Origin: an uncultured Eggerthella sp.
GTDB lineage: Bacteria; Actinomycetota; Coriobacteriia; Coriobacteriales; Eggerthellaceae
Direction: 5' to 3'
Assembly (NCBI GenBank): GCA_900553605.1
Contig: USDX01000014.1
Span: 1 to 35,975, forward strand
DNA: 35,975 nucleotides
Shown here: positions 14,477 through 22,350 of the stretch, one piece after another
How positions within the stretch are numbered: position 1 is the stretch's first letter
Layout: every line of letters starts with the position of its first letter
Made by a program: the position numbers and the translations under genes
The notes under the pieces: model-generated
Told to the model about the DNA's origin: nothing
The model's input: the letters and a program-made list of their open reading frames with translations, nothing else
The model's database searches: none

Positions 14477-15775
14477 GTGCAAGACCTACCTAATGGCTTT
14501 ACTGGCTTTGCGAACAAAGCCAAAGAGCAGAATACCAATCCGCTTGATGCTCTCCTTCGCGCCGAACATAAAGAGCCGAAGGAAGCCGACACTCCGACGC
14601 CTACGCTCTCCAAAGAAGAAGTGCAGGCAATCGCTGAATACGATAGGCGCTGGTCGTGGGTAGAGGTTGACCGAAGCGCTATCCAGTACAACGTGCTTCA
14701 GACCAAAAAGCAGCTGGGCAGCAGCTGCCGTCTTCTTGCCGTCGTCAAGGCCGATGCATATGGTCATGGCGCTGTAGAGGTTGCCAAGGCTGCAACGGCC
14801 GCGGGCGCATCCTACCTGGGCGTTGCTACGGTCGATGAAGGAATCGAGTTGCGCAACGCTGGTTTGCGCGAGCCCATCCTGATGCTGGCAGAACCTCCTG
14901 CCCAGGCCATCCCGCTGCTCCTGTACTACAACATCATGCCCGCGGTATACACGTCCGAATTCGCTATTGCCTATGCGGAAGCTGCTGATGCTCAGGGCTT
15001 GAAGGCTCCGTATCATCTGGCTATCAACTCTGGTATGAATCGCATTGGTGTTCATTACGACAGTGCGGTGGAGTTCCTTCATCAGGTAAGCTTCCATCGC
15101 GCCCTGGAGCTGAAGGGCTGCTTCACCCATTTCGCTACGGCGGATAGCTTGGAAACGCTCGACTTCCAGATCCAGATCAAGCGCTTTGTCGAAGCCATGC
15201 GTTCCATCGAGGCGGCGGGCTTCGATCCTGGCATCGTCCATTGCGACAACTCTGCGGCAACGTACCGTTTCCCGAAGACGCATTTCGACATGTGCCGTTT
15301 GGGCATTTCCATGTACGGCTATCAGGCTGCGCCCGATACGCACAAACTCATCGACTTGCGCCCCGCAATGAGTGTGCATGCGCGCATTACCAACGTTATG
15401 ACGGTGCCCATGAGCGAAGGCGTGAGCTATGGCATGAACTACCGCAGCCCCGGCAGCGTGAAAATCTGCACGGTTCCCATTGGGTACGCTGATGGCTTGA
15501 TCCGTTTGCTTTCGGGCAAGATCGACTTTGCTTTCAACGATCGTGCGGTGCATCAGGTGGGCAACATCTGCATGGATCAGTGCATGTTCGAAGTTGATCT
15601 CCGCTCGCGCGTTTCGGCTCCTACGCTCGATCCGCACATCGGCGACGAAGTAATCATCGCTGGTCCTCATCCATCGGTCGACTGCTCCATCACTACCATG
15701 GCGAAGCGTGCGGCCACCATCGAGCATGAGGTAACCATCGGCTTTTCGCACCGTATGCCGCGTTATTACCGTTAG
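14477..15775 (+). CDS. alr: Alanine racemase with N-terminal extension
   Basis: Alr converts L-alanine to D-alanine for peptidoglycan using pyridoxal phosphate. The cofactor lysine is K91 in VVKADAYGHG, the second catalytic residue is Y318 in GVSYGMNY, and R189 lies in SGMNRIGV. The C-terminal beta domain contains GNICMDQCM and ends HRMPRYYR. From the GTG at 14477 the protein has 432 residues, about 55-60 more than usual: an acidic, proline/threonine-containing stretch precedes WVEVDRSAI. I chose this start because GAAAGAAGGG (14461-14470) sits 6 bases before it; an upstream TTG at 14423 lies before the -10 candidate. The uracil-DNA glycosylase gene follows 8 bases later, so they are probably co-transcribed. 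Confidence 0.95.
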   Translation: MQDLPNGFTGFANKAKEQNTNPLDALLRAEHKEPKEADTPTPTLSKEEVQAIAEYDRRWSWVEVDRSAIQYNVLQTKKQLGSSCRLLAVVKADAYGHGAVEVAKAATAAGASYLGVATVDEGIELRNAGLREPILMLAEPPAQAIPLLLYYNIMPAVYTSEFAIAYAEAADAQGLKAPYHLAINSGMNRIGVHYDSAVEFLHQVSFHRALELKGCFTHFATADSLETLDFQIQIKRFVEAMRSIEAAGFDPGIVHCDNSAATYRFPKTHFDMCRLGISMYGYQAAPDTHKLIDLRPAMSVHARITNVMTVPMSEGVSYGMNYRSPGSVKICTVPIGYADGLIRLLSGKIDFAFNDRAVHQVGNICMDQCMFEVDLRSRVSAPTLDPHIGDEVIIAGPHPSVDCSITTMAKRAATIEHEVTIGFSHRMPRYYR

Positions 15776-15783
15776 GCGGCATC

Positions 15784-16359
15784 ATGAAGATCGAAGCGGT
15801 TCCCCTTGACGAGCTTTCCCAGCAAGTGGCGGCGTGCCATGCCTGCGGCTTGTGTGAAGGCCGAACCAATACGGTGTTCGGCGAAGGGGATCCGCGCGCA
15901 GGTATTATGCTTATCGGCGAAGCCCCTGGAAGAAATGAGGATTTGCAGGGGCGTCCCTTTGTGGGCGCCGCTGGCAAATTGCTCGATGAGCTTTTGTGGC
16001 ATGCTCATCTTCGTCGCGAAGAGGTATTTATTGCCAACGTGTTGAAATGCCGACCGCCGTCGAACCGCAATCCTTCAGCGTCGGAAATCGAAGCGTGTGC
16101 GCCTTTTCTGCGTACGCAAGTGCAAACAATCAGCCCGTGGCTACTCATAACCATGGGCAATTTTGCCACCCAGTTCATCCTGAAAACCGACATGGGGGTG
16201 AGTCATTTGCGCGGGACCGTGAGGCAAACTGGGCGCTTTTTGGTGGCGCCGGTATATCACCCTGCCGCAGCGCTTCATGACCCCACACGCATGGAAGCGC
16301 TCGTGGCCGATTTCGAGCGAATTGGCCGCTTTGTGCATGATAGAATGACCCAGGAATAA
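15784..16359 (+). CDS. Family 4 uracil-DNA glycosylase (4Fe-4S)
   Basis: This 191-residue enzyme excises uracil from DNA to start base-excision repair. Four cysteines consistent with the 4Fe-4S cluster are C18 and C21 (in ACHACGLC), C89 (VLKCRPPSNRNP) and C105 (EACAPFL). The catalytic motif GEAPGRNED is at 45-53 and the second active-site motif HPAA starts at H159. The pattern and length fit thermostable-type (UdgA) family 4 enzymes rather than family 1 Ung. It begins 8 bases after alr and is followed within 10 bases by a perfect hairpin placed before the NifU gene. Confidence 0.93.
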   Translation: MKIEAVPLDELSQQVAACHACGLCEGRTNTVFGEGDPRAGIMLIGEAPGRNEDLQGRPFVGAAGKLLDELLWHAHLRREEVFIANVLKCRPPSNRNPSASEIEACAPFLRTQVQTISPWLLITMGNFATQFILKTDMGVSHLRGTVRQTGRFLVAPVYHPAAALHDPTRMEALVADFERIGRFVHDRMTQE

Positions 16360-16367
16360 AGCAGAAA

Positions 16368-16391
16368 CGGGGCTCGCAGCTGCGAGCCCCG
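16368..16391 (+). terminator. Palindromic hairpin between udg and the NifU gene
   Basis: CGGGGCTCGC and GCGAGCCCCG form a perfect 10-bp stem around AGCT. There is no T-run; GGAG of the next ribosome-binding site follows about 10 bases later. It may be a weak terminator or an mRNA processing/stability element. Confidence 0.5.
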
Positions 16392-16411
16392 GTAAATGTA
16401 AGGAGAAAAGT

Positions 16412-16642
16412 ATGGTAGAGAAGTCCGATGTAGCTGCAGTGCTCGAGCTCATTCGCCCCTCCCTCCAGGCAGACGGCGGCGACGTTCAACTGGTAGACGT
16501 TGACGAAGAAGGCGTAGTTACCGTTGAGCTTCAGGGCGCTTGCAAGGGCTGCCCCATGTCCCAGATGACGCTCGCCCATGGCGTTGAGCGCGTTTTGAAG
16601 GATCGCGTTCCTGGCGTAACCCGCGTAGTACCCGCATCCTAA
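16412..16642 (+). CDS. NifU C-terminal-domain Fe-S scaffold protein
   Basis: The 76-residue product is a stand-alone NifU C-terminal domain, which assembles or carries iron-sulfur clusters. The ligand motif is CKGCPMS (C44, C47), preceded by LQADGGDVQLVDVD, which is nearly diagnostic. TAAGGAG upstream supports the ATG. It follows a cluster-dependent glycosylase and precedes a small cysteine-rich protein 10 bases later, so a local iron-sulfur theme is plausible but not proven. Confidence 0.93.
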   Translation: MVEKSDVAAVLELIRPSLQADGGDVQLVDVDEEGVVTVELQGACKGCPMSQMTLAHGVERVLKDRVPGVTRVVPAS

Positions 16643-16652
16643 GGAGTGCGCT

Positions 16653-16898
16653 ATGCATTGCTGGGAACTTCGCGGTTGCGACGACGAAATGCAGTCGCGC
16701 TGCCCTCATAACGTACCCGGTGAGCCGTGCCCGGCGGACTGCCATTTTGCAGCCTGCGAACGTCCGACCCACAAGGTAACCTCGAACCTTGATTTGCTGT
16801 TCAGGTGCGACATCGACAGGGAGCAAAGCGTGAAGGACATCTGCCGTTTCTGCGAGTTCTTCCTAAGCAATGCGCCTTCGACGAATGCCGAAAAGTAA
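16653..16898 (+). CDS. Small cysteine-rich protein
   Basis: This 81-residue protein has nine cysteines (positions 3, 9, 17, 26, 30, 35, 52, 64, 67). It opens MHCWELRGCDDEMQSRCPH, which resembles the CWExxxC...CP motif of two-CW-type domains, and ends with a CRFC pair. It probably binds a metal or an iron-sulfur cluster. It lies 10 bases after the NifU gene with TAAGGAG as ribosome-binding site, and a strong terminator follows, so the two form the end of one transcript. No defined function is known to me. It could be an accessory to cluster assembly or a redox-sensing protein. Confidence 0.75.
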   Translation: MHCWELRGCDDEMQSRCPHNVPGEPCPADCHFAACERPTHKVTSNLDLLFRCDIDREQSVKDICRFCEFFLSNAPSTNAEK

Positions 16899-16901
16899 AC
16901 G

Positions 16902-16931
16902 AAAGCCGCTCTCCGGAGCGGCTTTTTTGTT
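16902..16931 (+). terminator. Rho-independent terminator after the Cys-rich gene
   Basis: AAAGCCGCTC (16902-16911) pairs with GAGCGGCTTT (16916-16925) around TCCG, followed by TTTTGTTTT. Near-ideal. Confidence 0.95.
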
Positions 16932-17036
16932 TTGATGCCCTTCTCGGAGTTGAGCGGTAAAGGTGTGCTAGGGTAATCGCCAGAAATCAGTGCGCACCTT
17001 CCAGTGCTTGTTGCCTAAAGACAGCGAAAGGGACAC

Positions 17037-17858
17037 ATGCTAAACAACCTTTATCAGAGCCTCGACCCTGTGGCCTTTACCATCGGCCCTTTCTCGGCGC
17101 GTTGGTATGGCCTTGCCTATGTGGTGGGCTTCATCTGCGTCATTGCCATCATGTATGTAGTTGGCAAGCGCTGGAAGATGCGCTTCGACTTTGACTCGCT
17201 TTGCATCATTATGCTATGCGCCATGATCGGTGTTATCGTGGGCGGTCGCTTGGGCTACGTGCTTTTCTACAACTGGGATATGTACGCCGCGAATCCGCTG
17301 GCCATTCTCGAGTTTTCGCGCGGGGGAATGAGCTTCCATGGCGGCTTTATCGGTGCGCTTGTGGCAGGTATTGTGGCGGCGCGCATGGTTCGCATGCCTT
17401 ATCTTTCCCTTGTTGACCTGGCAATTATCGGCGTTCCTATTGGCCTTTTCTTTGGTCGTTGTGCAAATTTCGTCAACGGCGAACTGTGGGGCGCGCCAAC
17501 CGATCTTCCCTGGGGCGTTGTGTTTGGCGGTTCTGCCGGCATGGAGCCACGCCATCCCAGCCAGCTGTACGAGGCTTTGCTGGAAGGCGCATTGCTGTTT
17601 GCGATTCTCTTCGTGATGTCGCGCAAGCGCCCGCCGTTTCCGCGCGGCACGTATTTCGGCGTGTTCATGGTGGGGTATGGCATCTGCCGTTTCCTTATTG
17701 AATTTGTACGTCAACCCGACGCTCAGCTCGGTTACCTTTGGGGCGGCTGGCTCACCATGGGCCAGGTGCTTTCGGTGCCGCTTATTGTGGCGGGCATGGC
17801 GCTGTTGGTGTATGCGCTGAAAACCAAGCATCCTCAGGAAGGCCCCCGTTTGCCATAA
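17037..17858 (+). CDS. lgt: Prolipoprotein diacylglyceryl transferase
   Basis: Lgt (273 residues, about seven membrane helices) transfers diacylglycerol from phosphatidylglycerol to the lipobox cysteine of prolipoproteins at the membrane. Conserved elements are RGGMSFHGG with H101, the Lgt signature GRCANFVNGELWG (R141, N144, N147, E149), RHPSQLYEAL, and RFLIEFVRQPD. The ATG is preceded by GAAAGGGA. A clear substrate in this window is the lipoprotein at 26543-27160. The gene has its own promoter region after a terminator. Confidence 0.97.
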   Translation: MLNNLYQSLDPVAFTIGPFSARWYGLAYVVGFICVIAIMYVVGKRWKMRFDFDSLCIIMLCAMIGVIVGGRLGYVLFYNWDMYAANPLAILEFSRGGMSFHGGFIGALVAGIVAARMVRMPYLSLVDLAIIGVPIGLFFGRCANFVNGELWGAPTDLPWGVVFGGSAGMEPRHPSQLYEALLEGALLFAILFVMSRKRPPFPRGTYFGVFMVGYGICRFLIEFVRQPDAQLGYLWGGWLTMGQVLSVPLIVAGMALLVYALKTKHPQEGPRLP

Positions 17859-18000
17859 AGAGTTTGATTGCAGCCTGATTGCCGTTCGCCGATTCTCGTC
17901 TAGAAATGATACTGAAAAAGTAGCATAATGAAGATATCAAAGTTAACCCGCTGCCGAAGAGCCCATGTATCGGCAGTGTCCCGAATGAAGGGGGAATATC

Positions 18001-18381
18001 ATGAAACTCGAATTCTACAAATGCGCTCATTGCGGAAACGTTGCCGTCAAGCTGTTCGACCAGGGCGCACCGCTTTCTTGCTGTGGTGAAGAAATGGCGC
18101 TGCTCCGTGCGGGCGAAACCGACGGTGCTGCGGAAAAGCATGTTCCAGTAGTCACGGTGGGCGAAACCATTCATGTTGAGGTTGGCAGCGTTCTGCACCC
18201 CATGATGGAAGCTCATTTCATCACCATGATCGTGCTGGAAACCTCGAACGGCTTCCAGGTAAAGCATCTTCAGCCTGGCGAAGAGCCCAAGGCCGATTTT
18301 GCGGTTGTTCCTGGCGAAGAGCCTGTTGCTGTATACGAGTACTGCAATTTGCACGGCCTGTGGAAGGCGGACGTCCAGTAA
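18001..18381 (+). CDS. dfx: Desulfoferrodoxin (superoxide reductase)
   Basis: This two-iron protein (126 residues) reduces superoxide to hydrogen peroxide without making oxygen, a hallmark of anaerobes. The N-terminal desulforedoxin domain has the Cys4 iron site C8, C11, C27, C28. The C-terminal domain supplies the catalytic His4Cys1 site: H47 in EKHVPV, H66 and H72 in LHPMMEAHF, C115 and H118 in CNLHGLW. The functional Glu-Lys pair (E45, K46) is intact. GGGGGAA precedes the ATG. It appears to be transcribed alone; a CATAAT at 17924-17929 is a possible -10. The next clear terminator is 205 bases downstream. Confidence 0.97.
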   Translation: MKLEFYKCAHCGNVAVKLFDQGAPLSCCGEEMALLRAGETDGAAEKHVPVVTVGETIHVEVGSVLHPMMEAHFITMIVLETSNGFQVKHLQPGEEPKADFAVVPGEEPVAVYEYCNLHGLWKADVQ

Positions 18382-18585
18382 GCGCTGCCAAGGTAAGCCT
18401 TCCTGTTAGCGAACGAACAGACTGAAGGCAGATTCTACAACGTTGCACCTGCTAGTTTGGGCGGGCAGAATCGTTGCCGAGCATTCAAACAAGCCCAAAA
18501 GCGGGTGGCGCTTTGGCTAAAACGCTGGCGCAGAAACAGCTCAGAACTTGGATGGGCTGCACGCAATCGAAGAAGTAGGCAAAAC
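18382..18585 (+). other. Long 3' region of the dfx transcript or a separate small RNA
   Basis: 204 bases without a gene lie between dfx and an intrinsic terminator. Local complementarities exist (for example GATTCT with AGAATC, GAGC with GCTC), so the RNA could fold. It does not match tmRNA, SRP or RNase P signatures that I could recognise. With the following terminator and repeats, 533 bases are gene-free. Confidence 0.35.
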
Positions 18586-18618
18586 CGACCCTGGGGTTTA
18601 ATCCCGGGGTCGTTTTTT
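18586..18618 (+). terminator. Rho-independent terminator
   Basis: CGACCCTGGG (18586-18595) pairs with CCCGGGGTCG (18603-18612) with one wobble, followed by six T. Confidence 0.93.
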
Positions 18619-18660
18619 GCACAAGGGAAATAAGGGGCAGGCGCATTATTCAATATGCTT

Positions 18661-18830
18661 CGGATGCCGACAGCGCGGCTGCCGCCGCAGAGGAGGTGCC
18701 GGCAACGCGGCTGCCACCGCAGCGGAGGAGGTGCTGGCAACGCACCGCCGCCGTAGCGGAGGAGATGCCGGCAGCGCAACCGCCGCAGCGGAGGAGATGC
18801 CGACAGCGCGGCTGCCGCAGCGGAGGCGTG
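18661..18830. repeat. GC-rich tandem repeat, about five units of 32-35 bp
   Basis: Units begin at about 18675, 18707, 18742, 18776 and 18808, each of the form GCGGCTGCCGCCGCAG / CGGAGGAGRTGCCGGCARC with small indels; a partial unit end precedes the first. The repeat lies upstream of the flavoprotein gene and is related in wording to the patch at 14060-14240. Confidence 0.75.
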
Positions 18831-18901
18831 AATCGACCCAGGCTTCTTTTGGACTTTCATGGCACCGCGCTCTTCAAGCGATTAATTGCCATGCGCTCAC
18901 G

Positions 18902-18907
18902 TATTAT
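18902..18907 (+). promoter_or_regulatory. Candidate -10 box giving a leaderless mRNA
   Basis: TATTAT lies 7 bases before the ATG at 18915. No Shine-Dalgarno sequence is present, so transcription would begin at the start codon. There is no clear -35. Confidence 0.4.
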
Positions 18908-18914
18908 GTGATGC

Positions 18915-20276
18915 ATGAGCAAAAAGAAGAACACACAGCGCAAACGGCAGGCTGCCGAGCAGCGTAAGCCGTTTGCTTTCAAAGAATCGTATGATGTTGC
19001 TATCGTGGGCGGCGGAGCCTCTGGCCTCGCTTGCGCGGTTTCGTGCCTCTGGGAAGCCCGCACGGCGGGAGCGGCACTGCCGAGCATCCTTCTGGTTGAT
19101 CAGGGGAAACGAATCGGCGCTCCTATCCTACGCAGCGGTAATGGTCGCTGCAACTTCTCGAATTCGCAGCTAGATGTTAGCCGCTATTGGAATAGCGCAT
19201 TCGTGTCTCAAGCCCTTGGCTTTCTTGGCGGTGACCCTGTCCATCCCATTACCGATTGGTTCGAAGAGTTGGGTCTTGTTTGGGAGGAAGCCCCCCAAAC
19301 CGGCGGGCTGCTGTATCCCTTTTCGAATAAAGCCTCATCGGTGCTGGAAGTTCTTATGGCGGAGCTGTCGGCGCATGTCGTCGATATCCATCCCTGCGTA
19401 AAGGCGCTCGAAATTCACCGCGAGCATGATGGGTTCGATGTTCTTCTTGAAGAGTCGCATCCCGTTGCAAGCAACGGATGTGCGGCTGTCAGCAAATCGA
19501 GCGGGACGCTGCAGCAGGCAACGGTTCACGCGGGTCGCGTGGTTGTTGCCGCAGGTGGCGGTGGCGCGGAATCTCTGTTTACCGGCGTTGTCCCAACACT
19601 TCCCGTTGCGCCGTGGCGTCCAACGCTTGGTCCGCTTGCTACGACATTTCCCGAAAACGTATCGGGCGAAGAGCTGGATGGTATACGCTCGCAGGTTCGC
19701 ATCTCGCTTCCAAACAGCGGTTTTTCCGAAGAGGGGGAAGTGCTGTTCCGCAGCTATGGCATCTCGGGCATTGTAGTGTTCAACGCTTCTCGTTATGCGA
19801 ACCCAGGCGAAACGCTTCTAGTCGATTTCCTTCCCGCTATGGAACCCCGCGAAGCCGAAAACGCAATCCGTGCGCGTATCGAGTGCCTTCAGGGCCAGCC
19901 AGCGCACACGTTATTCCGAGGATTCGTTCTGCCCGAGTTGGGCGCTGCTCTGTTGGCGGCATCTGGCATACGGTCTGCCGAGCCGCTGCAGCAAGAGTTG
20001 TGCTGTCACATAGCGCACACTATGAAAGCATTCCCTCTAACGGTTCAAGGTATCGCCGATGAAGCGCAGTGTCAGGTTTACCGCGGCGGCATAGCCCCCG
20101 AATCCGTCCGCCCGGAATCGTTGGAGCTGAAAGCCCAGCCGGGCTTGTATGTATTGGGCGAAGCGCTTGACGTTGACGGTCCGTGCGGCGGATATAACCT
20201 GCATTGGGCTTGGGCATGCGGCATCCTTTCAGGAAGGGATATCGCGCAAACGATAAAGAAGGAGCAGCCATGCTAG
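18915..20276 (+). CDS. HI0933/BaiN-like FAD-dependent oxidoreductase
   Basis: The 453-residue product is a flavoprotein of the HI0933 (YhiN/BaiN) family. After a basic N-terminal extension of about 24 residues, the dinucleotide-binding fold begins (YDVAIVGGGASGLA). The family signature SGNGRCNFSN follows, and near the C-terminus GLYVLGEALDVDGPCGGYNLHWAW matches the second FAD-contact block. BaiN from a clostridium was reported in bile-acid dehydroxylation, but family members are widespread and most are uncharacterised, so no substrate is assigned. The stop codon overlaps the next gene by 7 bases, indicating translational coupling with another FAD protein. Confidence 0.9.
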   Translation: MSKKKNTQRKRQAAEQRKPFAFKESYDVAIVGGGASGLACAVSCLWEARTAGAALPSILLVDQGKRIGAPILRSGNGRCNFSNSQLDVSRYWNSAFVSQALGFLGGDPVHPITDWFEELGLVWEEAPQTGGLLYPFSNKASSVLEVLMAELSAHVVDIHPCVKALEIHREHDGFDVLLEESHPVASNGCAAVSKSSGTLQQATVHAGRVVVAAGGGGAESLFTGVVPTLPVAPWRPTLGPLATTFPENVSGEELDGIRSQVRISLPNSGFSEEGEVLFRSYGISGIVVFNASRYANPGETLLVDFLPAMEPREAENAIRARIECLQGQPAHTLFRGFVLPELGAALLAASGIRSAEPLQQELCCHIAHTMKAFPLTVQGIADEAQCQVYRGGIAPESVRPESLELKAQPGLYVLGEALDVDGPCGGYNLHWAWACGILSGRDIAQTIKKEQPC

Positions 20277-21949
20277 AGGTTTCGGGCATTCGTCTTTCGC
20301 TGGATGCGGCGCTGCCGGAAAATGCCGAGATGAGAACGAAGGAAGTGGCTCGCGCCTTGGGTGTTTCCGAGCGCGATATCTGCAGTGCTGTTCTGACGCG
20401 TAAAAGCGTGGATGCGCGCAAAAGGAGCAACGTTCATTTCACCACATCGTTCCGCGTCGAATTGCCGCAAGCTCAGGAACAACGCCTGCTTAAAAGGGCG
20501 CCAAAGGGCCTAAACGTTCGCGTGGCAAAAGAATACGAACCCCTTTTGTGCCCTGACCGCTCTCATTCCAATCGCAATCAGGGCGGCAGAGTTGTGGTAG
20601 TGGGCTTGGGTCCTGCGGGGCTTTTCGCTGCGCTGTACCTGGCACGCTGTGGGCTCCGCCCCTTGGTGGTGGAACGCGGCTTCGACGTGGAACGGCGCGC
20701 TGAAGACATTGCGGCATTCCACGCAACGGGCGCTTTAAACCCCAACTCCAACATTCAATTCGGTGAAGGCGGAGCGGGTACGTTTTCAGACGGCAAGCTC
20801 ACTACCAATATCAAGAATCCTTTTGCAGAGCACGTGCTGCATTGGTTCGTTGATGCTGGCGCGCCCGAAAGCATCTTGATCGATGCCCATCCGCACCTGG
20901 GTAGCGATAACTTGCCCGGTATCGTGAGTGCTATGCGCAACGAAGTAATCGAGCGTGGCGGTGAAGTGCGCTTCGGCACGCGCCTTTCTGGGTGGAGCTT
21001 TGCGGAAGGCGAGCTTGCCACCGTACAGCTGGAAAACGTGGAAACGGGCGCTTACGAAGAGGTTGCCGTTGCCGAATTGGTGCTGGCGTGCGGCCATTCG
21101 GCGCGTGACGTGTTCGAGCTGTGCCGCAACCAGGGCTTCGTCATGGAGCAGAAGCCCTTTTCGGTGGGCGTGCGCATAGAGCATTCGCAGCAGGCCATTA
21201 ATCAGGCTCAATGGGGGAAAGCATCGAAGCATCCCGCCTTGGGCGCTGCCGAATACAAGCTAGCGGTGCATCTGCCTACGGGCCGCAGCGTGTACACGTT
21301 CTGCATGTGCCCTGGTGGGGAAGTGGTGGCCGCCGCCAGCGAAGAGGGAGGCATCGTCACCAACGGCATGAGCCGTTATGCCCGCGCGGGAAAGAACGCC
21401 AATTCGGCAGTGCTGGTGAACGTCGATCCTACCGATTTCGGAAGCAGCGATGTGCTGGCGGGCGTTCAGCTCCAGCGTGAAATAGAGCAGGCGGCGTTTC
21501 GCGTTTCGGCAGAACACGGCGGGAAGCCCTACGAAGCGCCAAGCCAGCGCGTGGGGAGTTTTTTGGGTGGCTCCGCTCGGGTGAAGGGCGCAAAGCCTGC
21601 GCCAACGTATGCCCGCGGCGTGATCGAAGGGCCCATTGCCGAGTGCTTCCCTTCTTTCGTGTCTGAATCGCTCGCGCAGGCGTTGCCTCTGCTGGGACGA
21701 AAGTTGAAGGGTTTTGATGACCCGAATGCCTTGATGACAGCCCCGGAAACGCGGTCTTCTTCGCCGGTTCGCATTTGTCGTGGCCGTGATATGCAGGCAC
21801 GTTTTGCCAAGGAAGGCACCGATCTTGAAGGGCTTCCCGGCAACGGCGTGTACCCCTGCGGGGAAGGTCCTGGCTTTGCGGGCGGCATCATGTCTGCCGC
21901 CTGTGATGGCTTGAGGATAGCCAGCAGGATTGCAGAGCGCTACGTTTAA
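20270..21949 (+). CDS. COG2509-type FAD-dependent dehydrogenase
   Basis: This 559-residue protein has a small N-terminal domain (about 1-100) followed by a Rossmann FAD fold at 108-122 (VVVVGLGPAGLFAAL). Family-typical segments are NSNIQFGEGGAGTFSDGKL and, at the C-terminus, GVYPCGEGPGFAGGIMSAA. It matches the large uncharacterised FAD-dependent dehydrogenase group COG2509. I chose the ATG at 20270 because AAGAAGGAG precedes it; it overlaps the end of the upstream flavoprotein gene. Upstream in-frame starts lie inside that gene without ribosome-binding sites. The substrate is unknown. A terminator follows directly. Confidence 0.9.
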   Translation: MLEVSGIRLSLDAALPENAEMRTKEVARALGVSERDICSAVLTRKSVDARKRSNVHFTTSFRVELPQAQEQRLLKRAPKGLNVRVAKEYEPLLCPDRSHSNRNQGGRVVVVGLGPAGLFAALYLARCGLRPLVVERGFDVERRAEDIAAFHATGALNPNSNIQFGEGGAGTFSDGKLTTNIKNPFAEHVLHWFVDAGAPESILIDAHPHLGSDNLPGIVSAMRNEVIERGGEVRFGTRLSGWSFAEGELATVQLENVETGAYEEVAVAELVLACGHSARDVFELCRNQGFVMEQKPFSVGVRIEHSQQAINQAQWGKASKHPALGAAEYKLAVHLPTGRSVYTFCMCPGGEVVAAASEEGGIVTNGMSRYARAGKNANSAVLVNVDPTDFGSSDVLAGVQLQREIEQAAFRVSAEHGGKPYEAPSQRVGSFLGGSARVKGAKPAPTYARGVIEGPIAECFPSFVSESLAQALPLLGRKLKGFDDPNALMTAPETRSSSPVRICRGRDMQARFAKEGTDLEGLPGNGVYPCGEGPGFAGGIMSAACDGLRIASRIAERYV

Positions 21950-21958
21950 TCCCAGTTC

Positions 21959-21998
21959 AATGCCATCGGGAGCATGTGCTCCTGGTGGCATTATTTTT
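21959..21998 (+). terminator. Rho-independent terminator of the flavoprotein pair
   Basis: AATGCCA (21959-21965) pairs with TGGCATT (21986-21992), and GGAGCA (21969-21974) with TGCTCC (21977-21982), with a 3x3 internal loop, then ATTTTT. Confidence 0.85.
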
Positions 21999-22350
21999 CA
22001 TGTGCCGTTTAAGCCCAGGAGTTAGCGAGGGGCGTCGGGCTTGGGGTTGTGGTGGTTGCGAGTGGGTTTTCGGCTTGCGAGCCAATCGGATCCGTCTCAT
22101 TTCCTGGTTGGAAAATCTGCGAGCACTCTGTTTGTGGCTCAGACTCTTCCCCTTTGCCGGCGCAGGAATGCGGCGTCTGTGCCTGGGGGCGCGAAGAGCG
22201 CAGCCTCTCTTTCCCTTTAACCGCCACCGAAAAACAAGGTAACAATTCGCTGAAAGCGAACCATTATCCGCGGGTAATGCTGCGCCCCACGCTGTGGGCG
22301 CGGTATTATTGAAGTCCTGAAACAAGGCTTAGTGCCACGCGCGAAACCGC
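21999..22350. other. Intergenic region upstream of the threonylcarbamoyl-AMP synthase gene
   Basis: About 352 bases without a supported gene. A palindrome (GCGCCCCAC 22282-22290 with GTGGGCGC 22294-22301) lies directly before a TATTAT at 22304-22309. Short frames here show no motif or ribosome-binding site. Confidence 0.45.
22304..22309 (+). promoter_or_regulatory. Candidate -10 box for tsaC
   Basis: TATTAT, directly downstream of the GCGCCCC/GGGCGC dyad that would cover the -10/-35 spacer. Start expected near 22316. Confidence 0.4.

Noticed and set aside
14486..15751. 421-codon minus-strand frame across alr
   Set aside because: Antisense to alanine racemase; composition is that of a shadow frame.
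18661..18830. CRISPR array
   Set aside because: Units are contiguous and imperfect with no unique spacers, and no cas genes are present.
18617..18967. Open frame through the GC-rich tandem repeats
   Set aside because: Arginine/alanine-rich repeat translation that runs into the flavoprotein gene in another frame; no start signal.
21976..22242. Coding frame between the flavoprotein terminator and tsaC
   Set aside because: It starts inside the terminator, has no ribosome-binding site and no recognisable motif.
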